From: Micromonospora sp. MP36
Lineage (GTDB): Bacteria; Actinomycetota; Actinomycetes; Mycobacteriales; Micromonosporaceae
Reading direction: 5' to 3'
Assembly: GCF_008119785.1 (NCBI RefSeq)
Contig: NZ_VSFA01000005.1
Coordinates: 62,001-126,000, forward strand
Length of the DNA stretch: 64,000 nt
Shown piece after piece: positions 1 to 8,495 of this stretch (positions within the stretch are counted from its first letter, which is position 1; the number at the start of each line of letters is the position of its first letter). Both the position numbers and the translations under genes were made by a program. The notes beneath the pieces were generated by a model. It worked only from the letters and a program-made list of their open reading frames with translations. It was not told where the DNA came from and did no database searches.

Positions 1-570
1 AACATGGGCCCGGTCGTCACGATCAACTCCGCCACCATGGTCAACAAGGCCCTGGAGGTGATCGAGGCGCACGAGCTGTTCGACGTGCCGTACGCCGACA
101 TCGAGGTGATGGTGCACCCGCAGTCGGTGATCCACTCGATGGTCGAGTTCACCGACGGTTCCACCCTCGCCCAGGCCAGCCCGCCGGACATGCGGCTGCC
201 CATCGCGCTCGGCCTGGGCTGGCCGGACCGGGTGCCGGGCGCCGCCGCCGCGGTCGACTGGACCAGGGCGCACAGCTGGGAGTTCTTCCCGCTCGACGAC
301 GCCGCCTTCCCGGCGGTCGCCCTGGCCAAGGCGGCCGGGCAGGCCGGGCGCTGCCGGCCGGCGATCTACAACGCGGCGAACGAGGAGTGTGTGGCGGCGT
401 TCGTCGCCGGGCGGCTGCCGTTTCTCGGCATCGTCGACACCCTCCAGCGTGTGCTGGAGGACGCTCCCGATTTCGCCGAACCAGGTACCGTCGAGGACGT
501 GCTCGCCGCCGAGTCGTGGGCACGGGGGTACGCCCAGGAGATCATCTTCGGGTCGGTGGAAGGAGCTTGA
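1..570 (+). CDS. dxr: 1-deoxy-D-xylulose-5-phosphate reductoisomerase, C-terminal part (5' end outside window)
   Basis: This enzyme makes 2-C-methyl-D-erythritol 4-phosphate from DXP with NADPH, the committed step of the MEP isoprenoid pathway, in the cytosol. Only about the last 189 codons are present and the frame is open to the window edge. What is visible is the catalytic-domain segment [16 protein letters not shown], then [16 protein letters not shown] and the C-terminal helical part with [10 protein letters not shown]; all are characteristic of Dxr. The stop overlaps the ATG of the next gene (TGATG at 568-572), so translation is probably coupled to the site-2 protease. The gene order dxr - rip1 - ispG is the usual actinobacterial one, which supports the call. 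Confidence 0.95.
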   Translation, partial: NMGPVVTINSATMVNKALEVIEAHELFDVPYADIEVMVHPQSVIHSMVEFTDGSTLAQASPPDMRLPIALGLGWPDRVPGAAAAVDWTRAHSWEFFPLDDAAFPAVALAKAAGQAGRCRPAIYNAANEECVAAFVAGRLPFLGIVDTLQRVLEDAPDFAEPGTVEDVLAAESWARGYAQEIIFGSVEGA

Positions 571-1811
571 TGGCATACCTGCTCGGGATGGTGCTCTTCG
601 CTCTCGCGATCCTCATCTCGGTGAGCCTGCACGAGGCGGGGCACATGCTCACCGCCAAGGCTTTCGGGATGAAGGTCACCCGATACTTCGTGGGCTTCGG
701 CCCGACGCTGTGGTCGTTCAAGCGGGGCGAGACCGAGTACGGCATCAAGGGCATTCCGCTCGGCGGCTTCTGCAAGATCGTCGGGATGACCCCGCAGGAC
801 GACGACGTCGAGCCGGCCGACCAGCCGCGCGCCATGTGGCGGTACCCGGTGTGGAAGCGGACGATCGTCATGTCTGCGGGCTCCATCACCCATTTCGCGC
901 TGGCGCTGGTCGCGATCTGGCTCGCGGCGATCTTCATGGGCCTGCCGAACCCGGCGTTGCAGGGCAAGCCGCTCGCCGCGTATGTCAAGGTCACCGACTG
1001 TGTGGTCACCGCGAACGAGCAGCGCGAGTGCAAGCCCGGTGACCCGGCCAGCCCGGCCCGGCAGGCCGGCCTGCGGGACAACGACCGGATCGTCGCGGTG
1101 AACGGGACGGCCGTGCCGACCTACGCCGACCTGGTCAAGAAGATCCGTGAGCTGCCGGTCGGCCCGGCCACCATCACGTACGAGCGGGACGGGGTGACCG
1201 GCGAGACCAAGGCCGACCTGGCCGCCGTGCAGCGCACCCCGATCGACAAGCCGGACGCCGCCCCGGTGACCGTCTCCGCGCTCGGCGTCGCCGGTCCGGT
1301 GCCGCCGCCGGGCGTCCCGCTCATGGTCAAGTACGGCCCGGTCGACGCGATCGGGGAGACCGCCCACTACACGGGCGACCTCGCCGTCGGCACGTTCGAG
1401 TCGATGAAGCGGATCCCGGAGAAGGTGCCGGCCCTGTGGACCGCGGTCACCGGCGGCGAGCGGGACGTCGACACCCCGATCAGCGTCGTCGGCGCCACCC
1501 GGCTCGGTGGTGAGGCGGTGCAGCACGACGCCTGGGAGCTGTTCGTCAGCCTCTTCATCGGCCTGAACTTCTTCATCGGCGTGTTCAACCTGCTGCCGTT
1601 GCTGCCGCTGGACGGCGGCCACATCATCATCGCCTGGTTCGAGCGGGTCCGGTCGTGGATCTTCGCCGGGCTGGGCCGCCCCGACCCGGGTCGCGTCGAC
1701 TACCTCAAACTCATGCCCATCACGTACGCGGTGATCCTCATCGGTGGCGCGTTCACGCTGCTGACCGTCACCGCGGACATCTTCAACCCGATCACGCTTT
1801 TCTCAAGGTGA
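570..1811 (+). CDS. rip1: RIP-family site-2 zinc metalloprotease (RseP/Rip1-like)
   Basis: This is a membrane-embedded protease that cuts transmembrane substrates such as anti-sigma factors (regulated intramembrane proteolysis). The predicted protein is 413 aa, a normal length. The first membrane helix carries the zinc motif HEAGH at residues 21-25. A PDZ domain lies around residues 150-235 (GLRDNDRIVAVNGTAV). The third zinc ligand is the Asp of LPLDGGH near residue 348, followed by further hydrophobic helices. The ATG at 570 was chosen because it overlaps the dxr stop and places HExxH in the first helix, as the family requires; a longer reading upstream lies inside dxr. It is followed directly by ispG. 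Confidence 0.94.
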   Translation: MAYLLGMVLFALAILISVSLHEAGHMLTAKAFGMKVTRYFVGFGPTLWSFKRGETEYGIKGIPLGGFCKIVGMTPQDDDVEPADQPRAMWRYPVWKRTIVMSAGSITHFALALVAIWLAAIFMGLPNPALQGKPLAAYVKVTDCVVTANEQRECKPGDPASPARQAGLRDNDRIVAVNGTAVPTYADLVKKIRELPVGPATITYERDGVTGETKADLAAVQRTPIDKPDAAPVTVSALGVAGPVPPPGVPLMVKYGPVDAIGETAHYTGDLAVGTFESMKRIPEKVPALWTAVTGGERDVDTPISVVGATRLGGEAVQHDAWELFVSLFIGLNFFIGVFNLLPLLPLDGGHIIIAWFERVRSWIFAGLGRPDPGRVDYLKLMPITYAVILIGGAFTLLTVTADIFNPITLFSR

Positions 1812-1820
1812 GTGCCTGAA

Positions 1821-2993
1821 GTGACCGCTGTCAGTCTCGGTATGCCGCCCGTACCGCCGCCGCCGCTCGCCCCGCGTCGGGCCAGCCGCCAGATCATGGT
1901 CGGCCCGGTGCCGGTGGGTGGGGGCGCGCCGGTCTCCGTGCAGTCGATGACCACCACCCTGACCGCCGACGTCAACGCGACGCTGCAGCAGATCGCCGAG
2001 CTCACCGCGGCCGGCTGCCAGATCGTCCGGGTCGCCGTGCCGTCCCAGGACGACGTCGAGGCGCTGCCGGCGATCGCGAAGAAGTCGCAGATCCCGGTGA
2101 TCGCCGACATCCACTTCCAGCCGAAGTACGTCTTCGCCGCAATCGACGCCGGCTGCGCGGCGGTGCGGGTGAACCCGGGCAACATCCGGCAGTTCGACGA
2201 CAAGGTCAAGGAGATCGCCAAGGCCGCCGGCGACGCGGGCGTGCCGATCCGGATCGGCGTGAACGCCGGCTCGCTGGACAAGCGGCTTCTCGCCAAGTAC
2301 GGCAAGGCCACCGCCGAGGCGCTGGTCGAGTCGGCGCTCTGGGAGTGCTCGCTCTTCGAGGAGCACGGCTTCCGGGACATCAAGATCTCGGTCAAGCACA
2401 ACGACCCGGTGGTGATGATCCGGGCCTACCGGCAGCTCGCCGAGAAGTGCGACTACCCGCTGCACCTGGGCGTCACCGAGGCCGGCCCGGCGTTCCAGGG
2501 CACCATCAAGTCGGCGGTCGCGTTCGGTGCGCTGCTGGCCGAGGGCATCGGCGACACGATCCGGGTCTCGCTCTCCGCCCCGCCGGTGGAGGAGATCAAG
2601 GTCGGCGCCGCGATCCTAGAGTCGCTGGGCCTGCGCGAGCGGGGCCTGGAGATCGTCTCCTGCCCGTCCTGCGGCCGGGCCCAGGTCGACGTCTACAAGC
2701 TGGCCGAGGAGGTCACCGCCGGCCTGGAGGGTCTGCCGGTGCCGCTGCGCGTCGCGGTCATGGGCTGCGTGGTGAACGGCCCGGGCGAGGCCCGCGAGGC
2801 CGACCTCGGCGTCGCCTCCGGCAACGGCAAGGGCCAGATCTTCGTCAAGGGCCAGGTCATCAAGACCGTCCCCGAGGCGCAGATCGTGGAGACGCTGATC
2901 GAGGAGGCGCTGCGGCTCGCCGACGAGATGGGCGCCGAGATCCCCGAGGAGCTGCGGGACCTGGTGCCCGGCGCCACGGTCACCGTGCACTGA
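1821..2993 (+). CDS. ispG: 4-hydroxy-3-methylbut-2-enyl-diphosphate synthase (flavodoxin/ferredoxin)
   Basis: IspG (GcpE) reductively converts ME-cPP to HMBPP in the penultimate MEP-pathway step, using a [4Fe-4S] cluster. The product is about 390 aa. Cluster cysteines are visible in SCPSCGR (about 281 and 284) and in [11 protein letters not shown] (about 316), the last being the family signature. GTG codons at 1812 and 1821 are both possible. I prefer 1821, because AAGGTGA just before gives it better spacing and the N-terminus ([10 protein letters not shown]) then resembles the mycobacterial GcpE start as I remember it. The gene is 9 nt downstream of rip1 and ends at a strong hairpin at 3007-3050. 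Confidence 0.95.
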   Translation: MTAVSLGMPPVPPPPLAPRRASRQIMVGPVPVGGGAPVSVQSMTTTLTADVNATLQQIAELTAAGCQIVRVAVPSQDDVEALPAIAKKSQIPVIADIHFQPKYVFAAIDAGCAAVRVNPGNIRQFDDKVKEIAKAAGDAGVPIRIGVNAGSLDKRLLAKYGKATAEALVESALWECSLFEEHGFRDIKISVKHNDPVVMIRAYRQLAEKCDYPLHLGVTEAGPAFQGTIKSAVAFGALLAEGIGDTIRVSLSAPPVEEIKVGAAILESLGLRERGLEIVSCPSCGRAQVDVYKLAEEVTAGLEGLPVPLRVAVMGCVVNGPGEAREADLGVASGNGKGQIFVKGQVIKTVPEAQIVETLIEEALRLADEMGAEIPEELRDLVPGATVTVH

Positions 2994-3006
2994 CCACCGC
3001 ATCGCC

Positions 3007-3050
3007 GACGACGTGCGGCCGTCCCCGCCGGGGCGGCCGCACGCGTCGTC
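3007..3050. terminator. bidirectional hairpin terminator between ispG and the HxlR gene
   Basis: GTGCGGCCG (3013-3021) pairs with CGGCCGCAC (3034-3042). The stem continues inward as CCCC/GGGG and outward as GACGAC/GTCGTC across a 2-nt bulge. It lies between two convergent genes. There is no long T-tract, which is common for actinobacterial terminators. Confidence 0.75.
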
Positions 3051-3737
3051 TCAGGCCCGCGCCACCGGCCGGGGGACGGCGGCGAACTCGGAGAGGGTGA
3101 ACCACCGGGGCAGGGCCCGGCGGAGCGCCACCGGCCCGGCCACCTGCACCGCGCCGGTGCGTAGCGCCTCGGGCCAGCCCAGGTCGCCCAGCCAGACCTG
3201 CACCAGGGCGCGCAGGCTCGCGGTCACCGTCACGGACACCTCGTGCCCGGGGTCCACGTCGCAGACGTCGGCCTCCCCGGCGGCGATGACCAGCCACCAG
3301 GCCCGTAGGTCCGTGGGCATGTCCCGGAAGCGGAAGTGCACGACCGTCCGCCCCGCCGGCACGGCGGCGTGGTCGACGTGCCGGTGCATGTCCCACAGCA
3401 GCAGCTTCGGGTCCAGGTCCGCGTCGCCCAGCTCACCGATCCAGCGCACGCCCCAGGCGCCGAGGGCCTCGAGCACCGGCCGCAGTTCGCGTCCGGCCTG
3501 GGTCGGGACGTAGCGCACGTCGCCGCCGTCGACGTGCCGCTCCACGACGCCGGCCCGGACGAGCTGGTGCAGCCGCCGGGAGAGCAGGGTGGGCGACATC
3601 CGCGGCAGGCCCCGGCGCAGCTCGTTGAAGCGCTCGGACCCGCTCACCAGTTCCCGGATCACGAGCAGCGTCCACCGCTCGTCGAGCAGCTCCATGGCCT
3701 TCGCGACGGGGCAGAACTGGTGGTAGGAGGCCCCCAT
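3051..3737 (-). CDS. HxlR-family winged-helix transcriptional regulator with C-terminal sterol-carrier-like domain
   Basis: This is a probable DNA-binding repressor of 228 aa. Residues 1-105 form an HxlR winged helix (AMELLDERWTLLVIREL, then FNELRRGLPRMSPTLLSRRL). A cysteine at position 9 (QFCPVAKA) is at the site where several HxlR proteins carry a redox-sensing Cys. The C-terminal ~110 residues look like an SCP2-type domain seen in some longer actinobacterial HxlR proteins; that assignment is from general appearance. It is divergent from the methyltransferase at 3867, and the two share a 129-nt promoter region with a GTAC-N7-GTAC element. The likely target is that methyltransferase, but the inducer is unknown. 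Confidence 0.88.
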   Translation of the reverse strand: MGASYHQFCPVAKAMELLDERWTLLVIRELVSGSERFNELRRGLPRMSPTLLSRRLHQLVRAGVVERHVDGGDVRYVPTQAGRELRPVLEALGAWGVRWIGELGDADLDPKLLLWDMHRHVDHAAVPAGRTVVHFRFRDMPTDLRAWWLVIAAGEADVCDVDPGHEVSVTVTASLRALVQVWLGDLGWPEALRTGAVQVAGPVALRRALPRWFTLSEFAAVPRPVARA

Positions 3738-3790
3738 GGCGGGGACGGTACGCCGGGCCCGGCGGCCGGACCAGGAACCTGTCGGGACCG

Positions 3791-3805
3791 GTACACATCT
3801 CGTAC
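3791..3805. promoter_or_regulatory. possible HxlR operator (GTAC-N7-GTAC)
   Basis: GTAC at 3791-3794 and 3802-3805 form a small dyad between the divergent HxlR and methyltransferase genes. A TACCGT box at 3829-3834 could be the -10 of the methyltransferase promoter, which would put the dyad at or just above its -35. The half-sites are only 4 bp, so this is tentative. Confidence 0.35.
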
Positions 3806-3866
3806 TAGGGCACCGGTCTCCCGCTGCCTACCGTCCAGCTCAGAGGGACGAGGCAGAGGAGCAGCC

Positions 3867-4688
3867 ATGATCGAATCGAGGGAGCGGGACCGGGCCGTGA
3901 AGGCCGGGCACCGGCAGATGTGGGCGCTCGGCAGCTACGCCACGGTCGCCGCCGAGGTCATCCCCGAGCTGGGGGAGAACCTGGTCCGGGCGGCCGGCGT
4001 CGGCCCCGGCGACCGGGTGCTGGACGTGGCGGCCGGGACCGGCAACGCGGCCATTCCGGCGGCCCTGGCCGGGGCCAGCGTGGTGGCCAGTGACCTGACC
4101 CCGGAGCTGCTGGAGCTCGGGCGGGCGCTCGCCGCGCGGCGCGGCGTGACGCTGGAATGGCAGCAGGCCGACGCCGAGGCGCTGCCGTACGCCGACGGCG
4201 AGTTCGACCGGGTGCTGTCCTGTGTGGGCGTGATGTTCGCGCCCCGGCACCAGGCCGGCGCCGACGAGCTGGTCCGCGTCTGCCGGGCGGGCGGCACGAT
4301 CGGCCTGGTCAACTGGACACCCGAGGGCTTCATCGGGCAGCTGTTCGCCACCATGAAGCCGTACGCGCCCCCGCCGCCGCCCGGCGCGCAGCCGCCGCCG
4401 CTGTGGGGCGACGAGGACCACGTCCGCGGCCTGCTCGGCGACCGGGTCACCGACCTGGTGCTGCGGCGCCAGGCGGTCACCGTGGACCGGTTCGCCGCCC
4501 CCGAGGAGTTTCGCGACTACTTCAAGGCCCACTACGGGCCGACGATCGCGGTGTACCGGGCGATCGCCGGGGACCCGGAGCGGGTCGCCGCCCTGGACCA
4601 CGACCTCGCCGAACTCGCCCGGCGGCACACCGCGGGCGGGGTGATGCGGTGGGAGTACCTGCTGGTCACCGCCCGCCGGGCGGGCTGA
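3867..4688 (+). CDS. class I SAM-dependent methyltransferase
   Basis: This 273-aa protein is a Rossmann-fold methyltransferase. The SAM-binding motif I is VLDVAAGTGNAAIPAA (about residues 51-66), motif II is the acidic VVASDLTPEL, and motif III-like sequence is LPYADGEFDRVLSCVGVMF, as in UbiE/Methyltransf_11 proteins. The substrate cannot be told from sequence. The ATG at 3867 has an AGAGGAG Shine-Dalgarno 5 nt upstream. Its position opposite an HxlR regulator suggests control by that protein, perhaps in response to an electrophile or small aromatic compound; that is inference. Confidence 0.85.
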   Translation: MIESRERDRAVKAGHRQMWALGSYATVAAEVIPELGENLVRAAGVGPGDRVLDVAAGTGNAAIPAALAGASVVASDLTPELLELGRALAARRGVTLEWQQADAEALPYADGEFDRVLSCVGVMFAPRHQAGADELVRVCRAGGTIGLVNWTPEGFIGQLFATMKPYAPPPPPGAQPPPLWGDEDHVRGLLGDRVTDLVLRRQAVTVDRFAAPEEFRDYFKAHYGPTIAVYRAIAGDPERVAALDHDLAELARRHTAGGVMRWEYLLVTARRAG

Positions 4689-4694
4689 CGGCGC

Positions 4695-4733
4695 GCCGGC
4701 CGGGGTGGCGGTCCCGCGGCCACCCCGGCCGGC
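4695..4733. terminator. bidirectional terminator hairpin
   Basis: A perfect 15-bp stem, GCCGGCCGGGGTGGC (4695-4709) with its complement at 4719-4733, has a 9-nt loop. It separates the convergent methyltransferase and PadR genes. Confidence 0.8.
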
Positions 4734-4748
4734 GGGCGCGCATCGGGC

Positions 4749-5339
4749 TCACTCGGACTCGGCGAGGATGGCGTACAGCTTGCGGCGGGTCTCGTCGAGC
4801 ACCTGCGCGGCGCGTTCCCGCTGGTCGTCGGTGCCGGTCATCATCACCTGGCGCAGCGCGTGCATGGCCTGCTGGCCGGCGTCGCGGATGTCGTGCCAGC
4901 TGTTGACGGTCGTCTCGGCGAACTGTGCCCAGGGCGGGGTCTGGGCCGCCCCGGCCGCCTCCTCCCGCCCCTGCTCGGTGAGGGTGAACCGCTTCCGGCC
5001 GCCGTCGGAGTCGGCGGCGGCGGTGATCACGCCCTCGTCCTCGAGCAGTTGCAGGGTGGGGTAGATCGAACCGGGGCTGGGCCGCCACGCGCCGCCGGTC
5101 CGGGAGTCGATCTCCTGGATCATCTCGTAGCCGTGCATCGGCCGCTCGGTGAGCAGGGCGAGCACGGCGCCGCGCACGTTCGGCCGGCGCCCGCGCCCGC
5201 GGCCCCGTCCGCCCCGGCCGTGCCCGTGGCCGTGCGGCCCGGGCGGGAACGGCGGCGGGCCGGGCGGGACCGGCGGGAAGCCGAAGCCGCGTCGGCGCAT
5301 CTCGTCGTGCATGGCGTGCATTCGTCGGTGGAAACCCAT
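4749..5339 (-). CDS. PadR-family transcriptional regulator
   Basis: This 196-aa protein is probably a repressor. The N-terminal ~60 residues are Gly/Pro/His/Arg-rich (GHGHGRGGRGRGRG), then the PadR winged helix follows: RGAVLALLTERPMHGYEMIQEI and SPGSIYPTLQLLEDEGVI, then a C-terminal helical dimerisation region. The ATG at 5339 has AAGGAGA 7 nt upstream, so the longer open frame upstream is rejected. It is divergent from the MFS gene at 5461. A 34-bp concentric palindrome lies 27 nt upstream of its start, which fits autoregulation and repression of the transporter. The His-rich N-terminus could bind metal, but that is speculative. Confidence 0.92.
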   Translation of the reverse strand: MGFHRRMHAMHDEMRRRGFGFPPVPPGPPPFPPGPHGHGHGRGGRGRGRGRRPNVRGAVLALLTERPMHGYEMIQEIDSRTGGAWRPSPGSIYPTLQLLEDEGVITAAADSDGGRKRFTLTEQGREEAAGAAQTPPWAQFAETTVNSWHDIRDAGQQAMHALRQVMMTGTDDQRERAAQVLDETRRKLYAILAESE

Positions 5340-5365
5340 CGGGCTCTCCTTCTGTCGTCGTATCA

Positions 5366-5399
5366 CCGATGCATCAACGATATATCGGCAACGCATCGG
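5366..5399. promoter_or_regulatory. PadR operator: concentric double palindrome
   Basis: The inner perfect palindrome CGATATATCG (5378-5387) is flanked symmetrically by CCGATGC (5366-5372) and GCATCGG (5393-5399), all sharing one centre at 5382.5. It is the only AT-rich island in the divergent PadR/MFS promoter region. It is a strong candidate for the binding site of the adjacent PadR protein. Confidence 0.75.
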
Positions 5400-5447
5400 C
5401 GACAAGACGTTTCCGAGGGCGAACCGCAAACCGTACGTACGTCTTGT

Positions 5448-5453
5448 TAAGCT
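5448..5453 (+). promoter_or_regulatory. -10 box (TAAGCT) of leaderless MFS promoter
   Basis: TAAGCT matches TANNNT and lies 7 nt before the GTG at 5461. This spacing puts the transcript start at or next to the start codon, and no Shine-Dalgarno is present. Confidence 0.5.
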
Positions 5454-5460
5454 CGTCGGC

Positions 5461-6687
5461 GTGCCTCTGCTTCCCGAACCGGGCCCGTCCCGGATCCTCG
5501 CCCTCTCCACGCTGGTCAACACCGTCGGCCGCGGCACCTGGCTGACCGCCAGCGCTCTCTTCCTGACCCGCTCGGTCGGGCTCACGGTGGCCCAGGTCGG
5601 CCTCGGCCTCACCGTCACCGCGCTGGTGAGCCTGGTGGCCAGCACGCCGATGGGCTACCTGGCCGACCGGCTCGGCCCGCGCGGCCTCCAGATCGGCGCG
5701 CTGCTCGCCTCCGCCGGATTCACCGCCGCGCTGGTGGCCGTCCGCTCCTTCGCCGGATTCCTGCTGGTCGGGGTGCTGATGGCGGTCGCCGACTCGGCCA
5801 CCCGGGGCGCCCGAGGCGCGCTGATCGCCGGCGCGGTGCCCCCGGACCAGCGGGTGCGCACCCGGGCCTACCTGCGCGCGGTCACCAACGTCGGGATCTC
5901 GGTCGGCACGGTGCTGGCCGGCGTCGCCCTGGCCGCCGACACCCGGACCGCGTACGTGTCGCTGATCCTGCTCGACTGCGCCACGTACCTGGTGGCGGCC
6001 GCGGTGCTGCTCCGGCTGCCACCCGTGCCGCCGGTGCCGGCGCCGGCGCACGGGCCGCGGCTGATCGCCCTGCGGGACCGCCCGTTCCTCGCCTTCACCG
6101 TGCTCGACGGGTTGATGTCGATGCACTTCGGGCTGATCAACATCGCCCTGCCGCTCTGGATCGCCGGGCACACCACCGCCCCGCGCTGGCTCATCTCGGC
6201 GTGCCTGCTGGTCAACACGGTCGTCGTGGTGCTCTTCCAGGTCCGCGCCTCGCGCGGCACCGAGGACCTGACCGGCGCCGGCCGGGCCGCCCGGCGGGCC
6301 GGCGCGGTCATCGCGGTCGCCTGCGCGCTCTTCGCGGCCAGTGGCGGCGTACCCACCGCGGTCGCCGTGCCGCTGCTGCTCGGCGGGGCACTGGTGCACG
6401 TGGTGGGCGAACTGTGGCACGCCGCGGCCGGCTGGGGCATCTCGTTCGGCCTCGCCCCGGCACACGCGCAGGGCCAGTACCAGGGTGCCTACGGGATGGG
6501 CATGCAGCTCGGCTCGATGGTGGCACCGGTGGTGGTGACCACCCTGGCGGTCGGCTGGGGCGCACCCGGGTGGTTGCTGCTCGGTGGGCTGTTCCTGCTG
6601 CTCGGGGTGCTGGTGCCGCCGGTGGTGGCCTGGGCCGGGCGGACCCGCCCGGCCGAGCCGGCCCCCGTGCCGGTCCCGGTCGGCTGA
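5461..6687 (+). CDS. MFS efflux transporter
   Basis: This 408-aa membrane protein has about 12 hydrophobic helices and the major-facilitator motif A at GYLADRLGPRG (about residues 65-75). The overall pattern resembles drug exporters of the MFS_1 group. The GTG at 5461 begins MPLLPEPGPSR and places the first helix near residue 12. An upstream extension would read through the PadR operator and is rejected. It is probably repressed by the divergent PadR regulator and induced by a toxic ligand that it exports. The substrate is not predictable. Confidence 0.88.
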   Translation: MPLLPEPGPSRILALSTLVNTVGRGTWLTASALFLTRSVGLTVAQVGLGLTVTALVSLVASTPMGYLADRLGPRGLQIGALLASAGFTAALVAVRSFAGFLLVGVLMAVADSATRGARGALIAGAVPPDQRVRTRAYLRAVTNVGISVGTVLAGVALAADTRTAYVSLILLDCATYLVAAAVLLRLPPVPPVPAPAHGPRLIALRDRPFLAFTVLDGLMSMHFGLINIALPLWIAGHTTAPRWLISACLLVNTVVVVLFQVRASRGTEDLTGAGRAARRAGAVIAVACALFAASGGVPTAVAVPLLLGGALVHVVGELWHAAAGWGISFGLAPAHAQGQYQGAYGMGMQLGSMVAPVVVTTLAVGWGAPGWLLLGGLFLLLGVLVPPVVAWAGRTRPAEPAPVPVPVG

Positions 6688-6764
6688 GTCGCCGCTCGGC
6701 GATCCAGGTCCGGACATCCCGCCACGGTCCGCAGGTCAGCCCGCGCGTGTCGGGGTGCATCTGG

Positions 6765-6770
6765 CAGGCT
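6765..6770 (+). promoter_or_regulatory. -10-like box (CAGGCT) of leaderless GNAT promoter
   Basis: CAGGCT lies 7 nt before the GTG at 6778 with no ribosome-binding site between. It has the same layout as the MFS, GST and map starts in this window. Confidence 0.4.
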
Positions 6771-6777
6771 GGTACCT

Positions 6778-7617
6778 GTGCTGACGGTGCCGGTACGCCA
6801 ACTGGGGGAGTCGGAGCGCCGCGCGGTCGAGCGGTTGCTGGACCTCGATCCGTACGCCGGCGCGCAGGTCGCCGAGCGGGTGGCCGCCCGCGGGCTGGCC
6901 TGGTGGCGGGCCGAGGGACGGATCCTGGGCTATGGCAGCCGCCGCAACCTGGAGTCGATCTGTTGGCTGGGCGGCAACCTCACGCCGGTGCTCGCCACGC
7001 CGCCGGCGGTGGCGGCCTTCGCCGACCAGTTGAGCACCGAGGAGCGGCTCTGCTCCTCGATCGTCGGGCGGGCCGACGCGGTGCTCGGACTCTGGGATCG
7101 CCTCTCCGCCTACTGGGGGCCGGCCCGTGACGTACGCCCCAACCAGCCGCTGCTGGCCGCGGACGCCCTGCCCACCGTGGCGGCCGACCCGGAGGTACGC
7201 CGGGTGCGCAGCGGCGAGGTCGACCGGCTCTTCCCGGCGGCCGTGGCGATGTACACCGAGGAGGTCGGCGTCTCGCCGCTGGCCGAGGACGGCGGGCGCG
7301 GCTACCGGCGGCGGGTGGCCGACCTGGTCCGCGCGGGCCGCGCCTACGCCCGGTTCGCGGACGGCAAGGTGATCTTCAAGGCCGAGTTGGCCGTGGTCAC
7401 CCGGCGGACCGCCCAGGTGCAGGGGGTCTGGGTCGCGCCGGAGTGGCGGGGCCGGGGGATCGCCACGGCGGCCATGGCGGCGGTGGTCCGGGACGCGCTG
7501 ATCCGGGTCGCCCCCACGGTCAGCCTCTACGTCAACGACTTCAACCTGCCCGCCCGGCGAGTCTACGAGCGCTGCGGATTCCGCCCGGTGGGCACGCTCG
7601 CCACCGTGCTCTTCTGA
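6778..7617 (+). CDS. DUF4081-GNAT family N-acetyltransferase
   Basis: The 279-aa protein has an N-terminal DUF4081-like half (residues 1-~135) and a C-terminal GNAT domain. The acetyl-CoA loop is VAPEWRGRGIATAAMAAVV (about 221-239), followed by SLYVNDFNLPARRVYERCGF, the usual motif B. It looks like the mycobacterial Rv2867c-type protein, whose gene I recall lying directly after gcpE in relatives. Here four genes (3.0-6.7 kb) separate it from ispG, so the core neighbourhood seems interrupted. Its substrate is unknown; protein or small-molecule acylation are both possible. Confidence 0.88.
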   Translation: MLTVPVRQLGESERRAVERLLDLDPYAGAQVAERVAARGLAWWRAEGRILGYGSRRNLESICWLGGNLTPVLATPPAVAAFADQLSTEERLCSSIVGRADAVLGLWDRLSAYWGPARDVRPNQPLLAADALPTVAADPEVRRVRSGEVDRLFPAAVAMYTEEVGVSPLAEDGGRGYRRRVADLVRAGRAYARFADGKVIFKAELAVVTRRTAQVQGVWVAPEWRGRGIATAAMAAVVRDALIRVAPTVSLYVNDFNLPARRVYERCGFRPVGTLATVLF

Positions 7618-7625
7618 GGTGTAAC

Positions 7626-7638
7626 GAAGGGGCCCTTC
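7626..7638. repeat. GAAGGGGCCCTTC hairpin repeat
   Basis: GAAGGG and CCCTTC flank a single G, forming a compact inverted repeat 9 nt after the GNAT stop. A small stem (CCCGGC-ATG-GCCGGG, 7660-7674) follows. It may end GNAT transcription. A related GAAGG...CCTTC core forms the larger hairpin at 16061-16090. Confidence 0.4.
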
Positions 7639-7735
7639 CATAGCAAGTGGCCCTGCCAACCCGGCATGGCCGGGATCACGCCGCTCCGAATTGCGCCGAA
7701 CCGGACAGCCAGCGCTATGCTGGGCATGTTTTTGC

Positions 7736-7749
7736 ACTGACCAGTCAGT
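7736..7749. promoter_or_regulatory. TetR-type operator ACTGAC-CA-GTCAGT
   Basis: A perfect 6+6 palindrome with a 2-nt centre lies 20 nt upstream of the ATP-binding-protein gene. It abuts the AT-rich TATATT (7751-7756), which could be a -10. The motif is like operators of TetR-family repressors, and such a gene ends this operon at 11319, so autoregulation is likely. Confidence 0.65.
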
Positions 7750-7769
7750 TTATATTTCGGGACGGGGCG

Positions 7770-8495
7770 ATGAAGATCGTCGAGGCCAGCGGGCTCGGGC
7801 TGCGGACCCGCCGCGGCTGGGTGTACCGGGACGTCGACCTCACCGCCGAGGCGGGAGAGCTGCACGCGGTGACCGGTCCGCCGGGCAGCGGGCGTACCTC
7901 GCTGCTGCTCACCCTGGCCGGGCGCTTCCCGTACAGCGAGGGGGAGCTGCGCCGCCAAGGGCCTGCCGCGCTCGGGCAGGTCGCCGGGGTGCACGAGCCC
8001 GACCCGACGCTGACCGTGGCCGAACACATCCAGGAGCGGCTGCTGCTGCTCGGGCCGGTGCCGCGCCGCCGCCGGCAACTCGTTCCGGTCGCCGCGGTGC
8101 GGGCCCGGCGCGCGTACCGCCGGGACGCCTTCGCCGCCGCGATCGCCGGCGCCGGCCTCACCGACGCCCCCCTCGACCCCGACCGGTACGGCCGGGACCT
8201 CACCCCCGTCGAGCGGCAGGTGCTCGGCCTGGTGCTGGCCAGCCTGAGCGGCCCGAACCTGATCGTCGCCGACGACGTGGACGCCGGCTCCGACGCCCCC
8301 GAGCGGGAGTGGCTCTGGGCCGCGCTGGCCCGGCTCGCCGATCAGGGGTACGCGGTGATCGCCAGCGCCCGGGCCGTCGAGCCGGTCGCCACCGCGATCG
8401 TGCACCGGATCGGCGACCCGTCCCTCCCCACCCCCGCCCTGGTCGCGCCGCGCGCCGCCGTCGACCGGGACCAGACCCCCGAGGTGAACGCATGA
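7770..8495 (+). CDS. ABC transporter ATP-binding protein with altered Walker A and signature motifs
   Basis: This 241-aa protein has the ABC ATPase layout and is translationally coupled (ATGA) to the YhgE/Pip-type membrane protein. Walker A reads GPPGSGRTS (36-44): the catalytic lysine is replaced by Arg42. The signature region reads LTPVERQ where LSGGQ is expected, and Walker B is NLIVADDVD with Asp in the catalytic Glu position. It may bind nucleotide without normal hydrolysis, or act structurally. The ATG at 7770 follows GGGGCG, a weak ribosome-binding site. Upstream, a TetR-type palindrome suggests repression by the third gene of the operon. Confidence 0.8.
   Translation: MKIVEASGLGLRTRRGWVYRDVDLTAEAGELHAVTGPPGSGRTSLLLTLAGRFPYSEGELRRQGPAALGQVAGVHEPDPTLTVAEHIQERLLLLGPVPRRRRQLVPVAAVRARRAYRRDAFAAAIAGAGLTDAPLDPDRYGRDLTPVERQVLGLVLASLSGPNLIVADDVDAGSDAPEREWLWAALARLADQGYAVIASARAVEPVATAIVHRIGDPSLPTPALVAPRAAVDRDQTPEVNA

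Noticed and set aside
3336-3866. Upstream extension of the methyltransferase frame to 3336
   Set aside because: It would run across the HxlR gene and promoter region; the ATG at 3867 has a clear Shine-Dalgarno.
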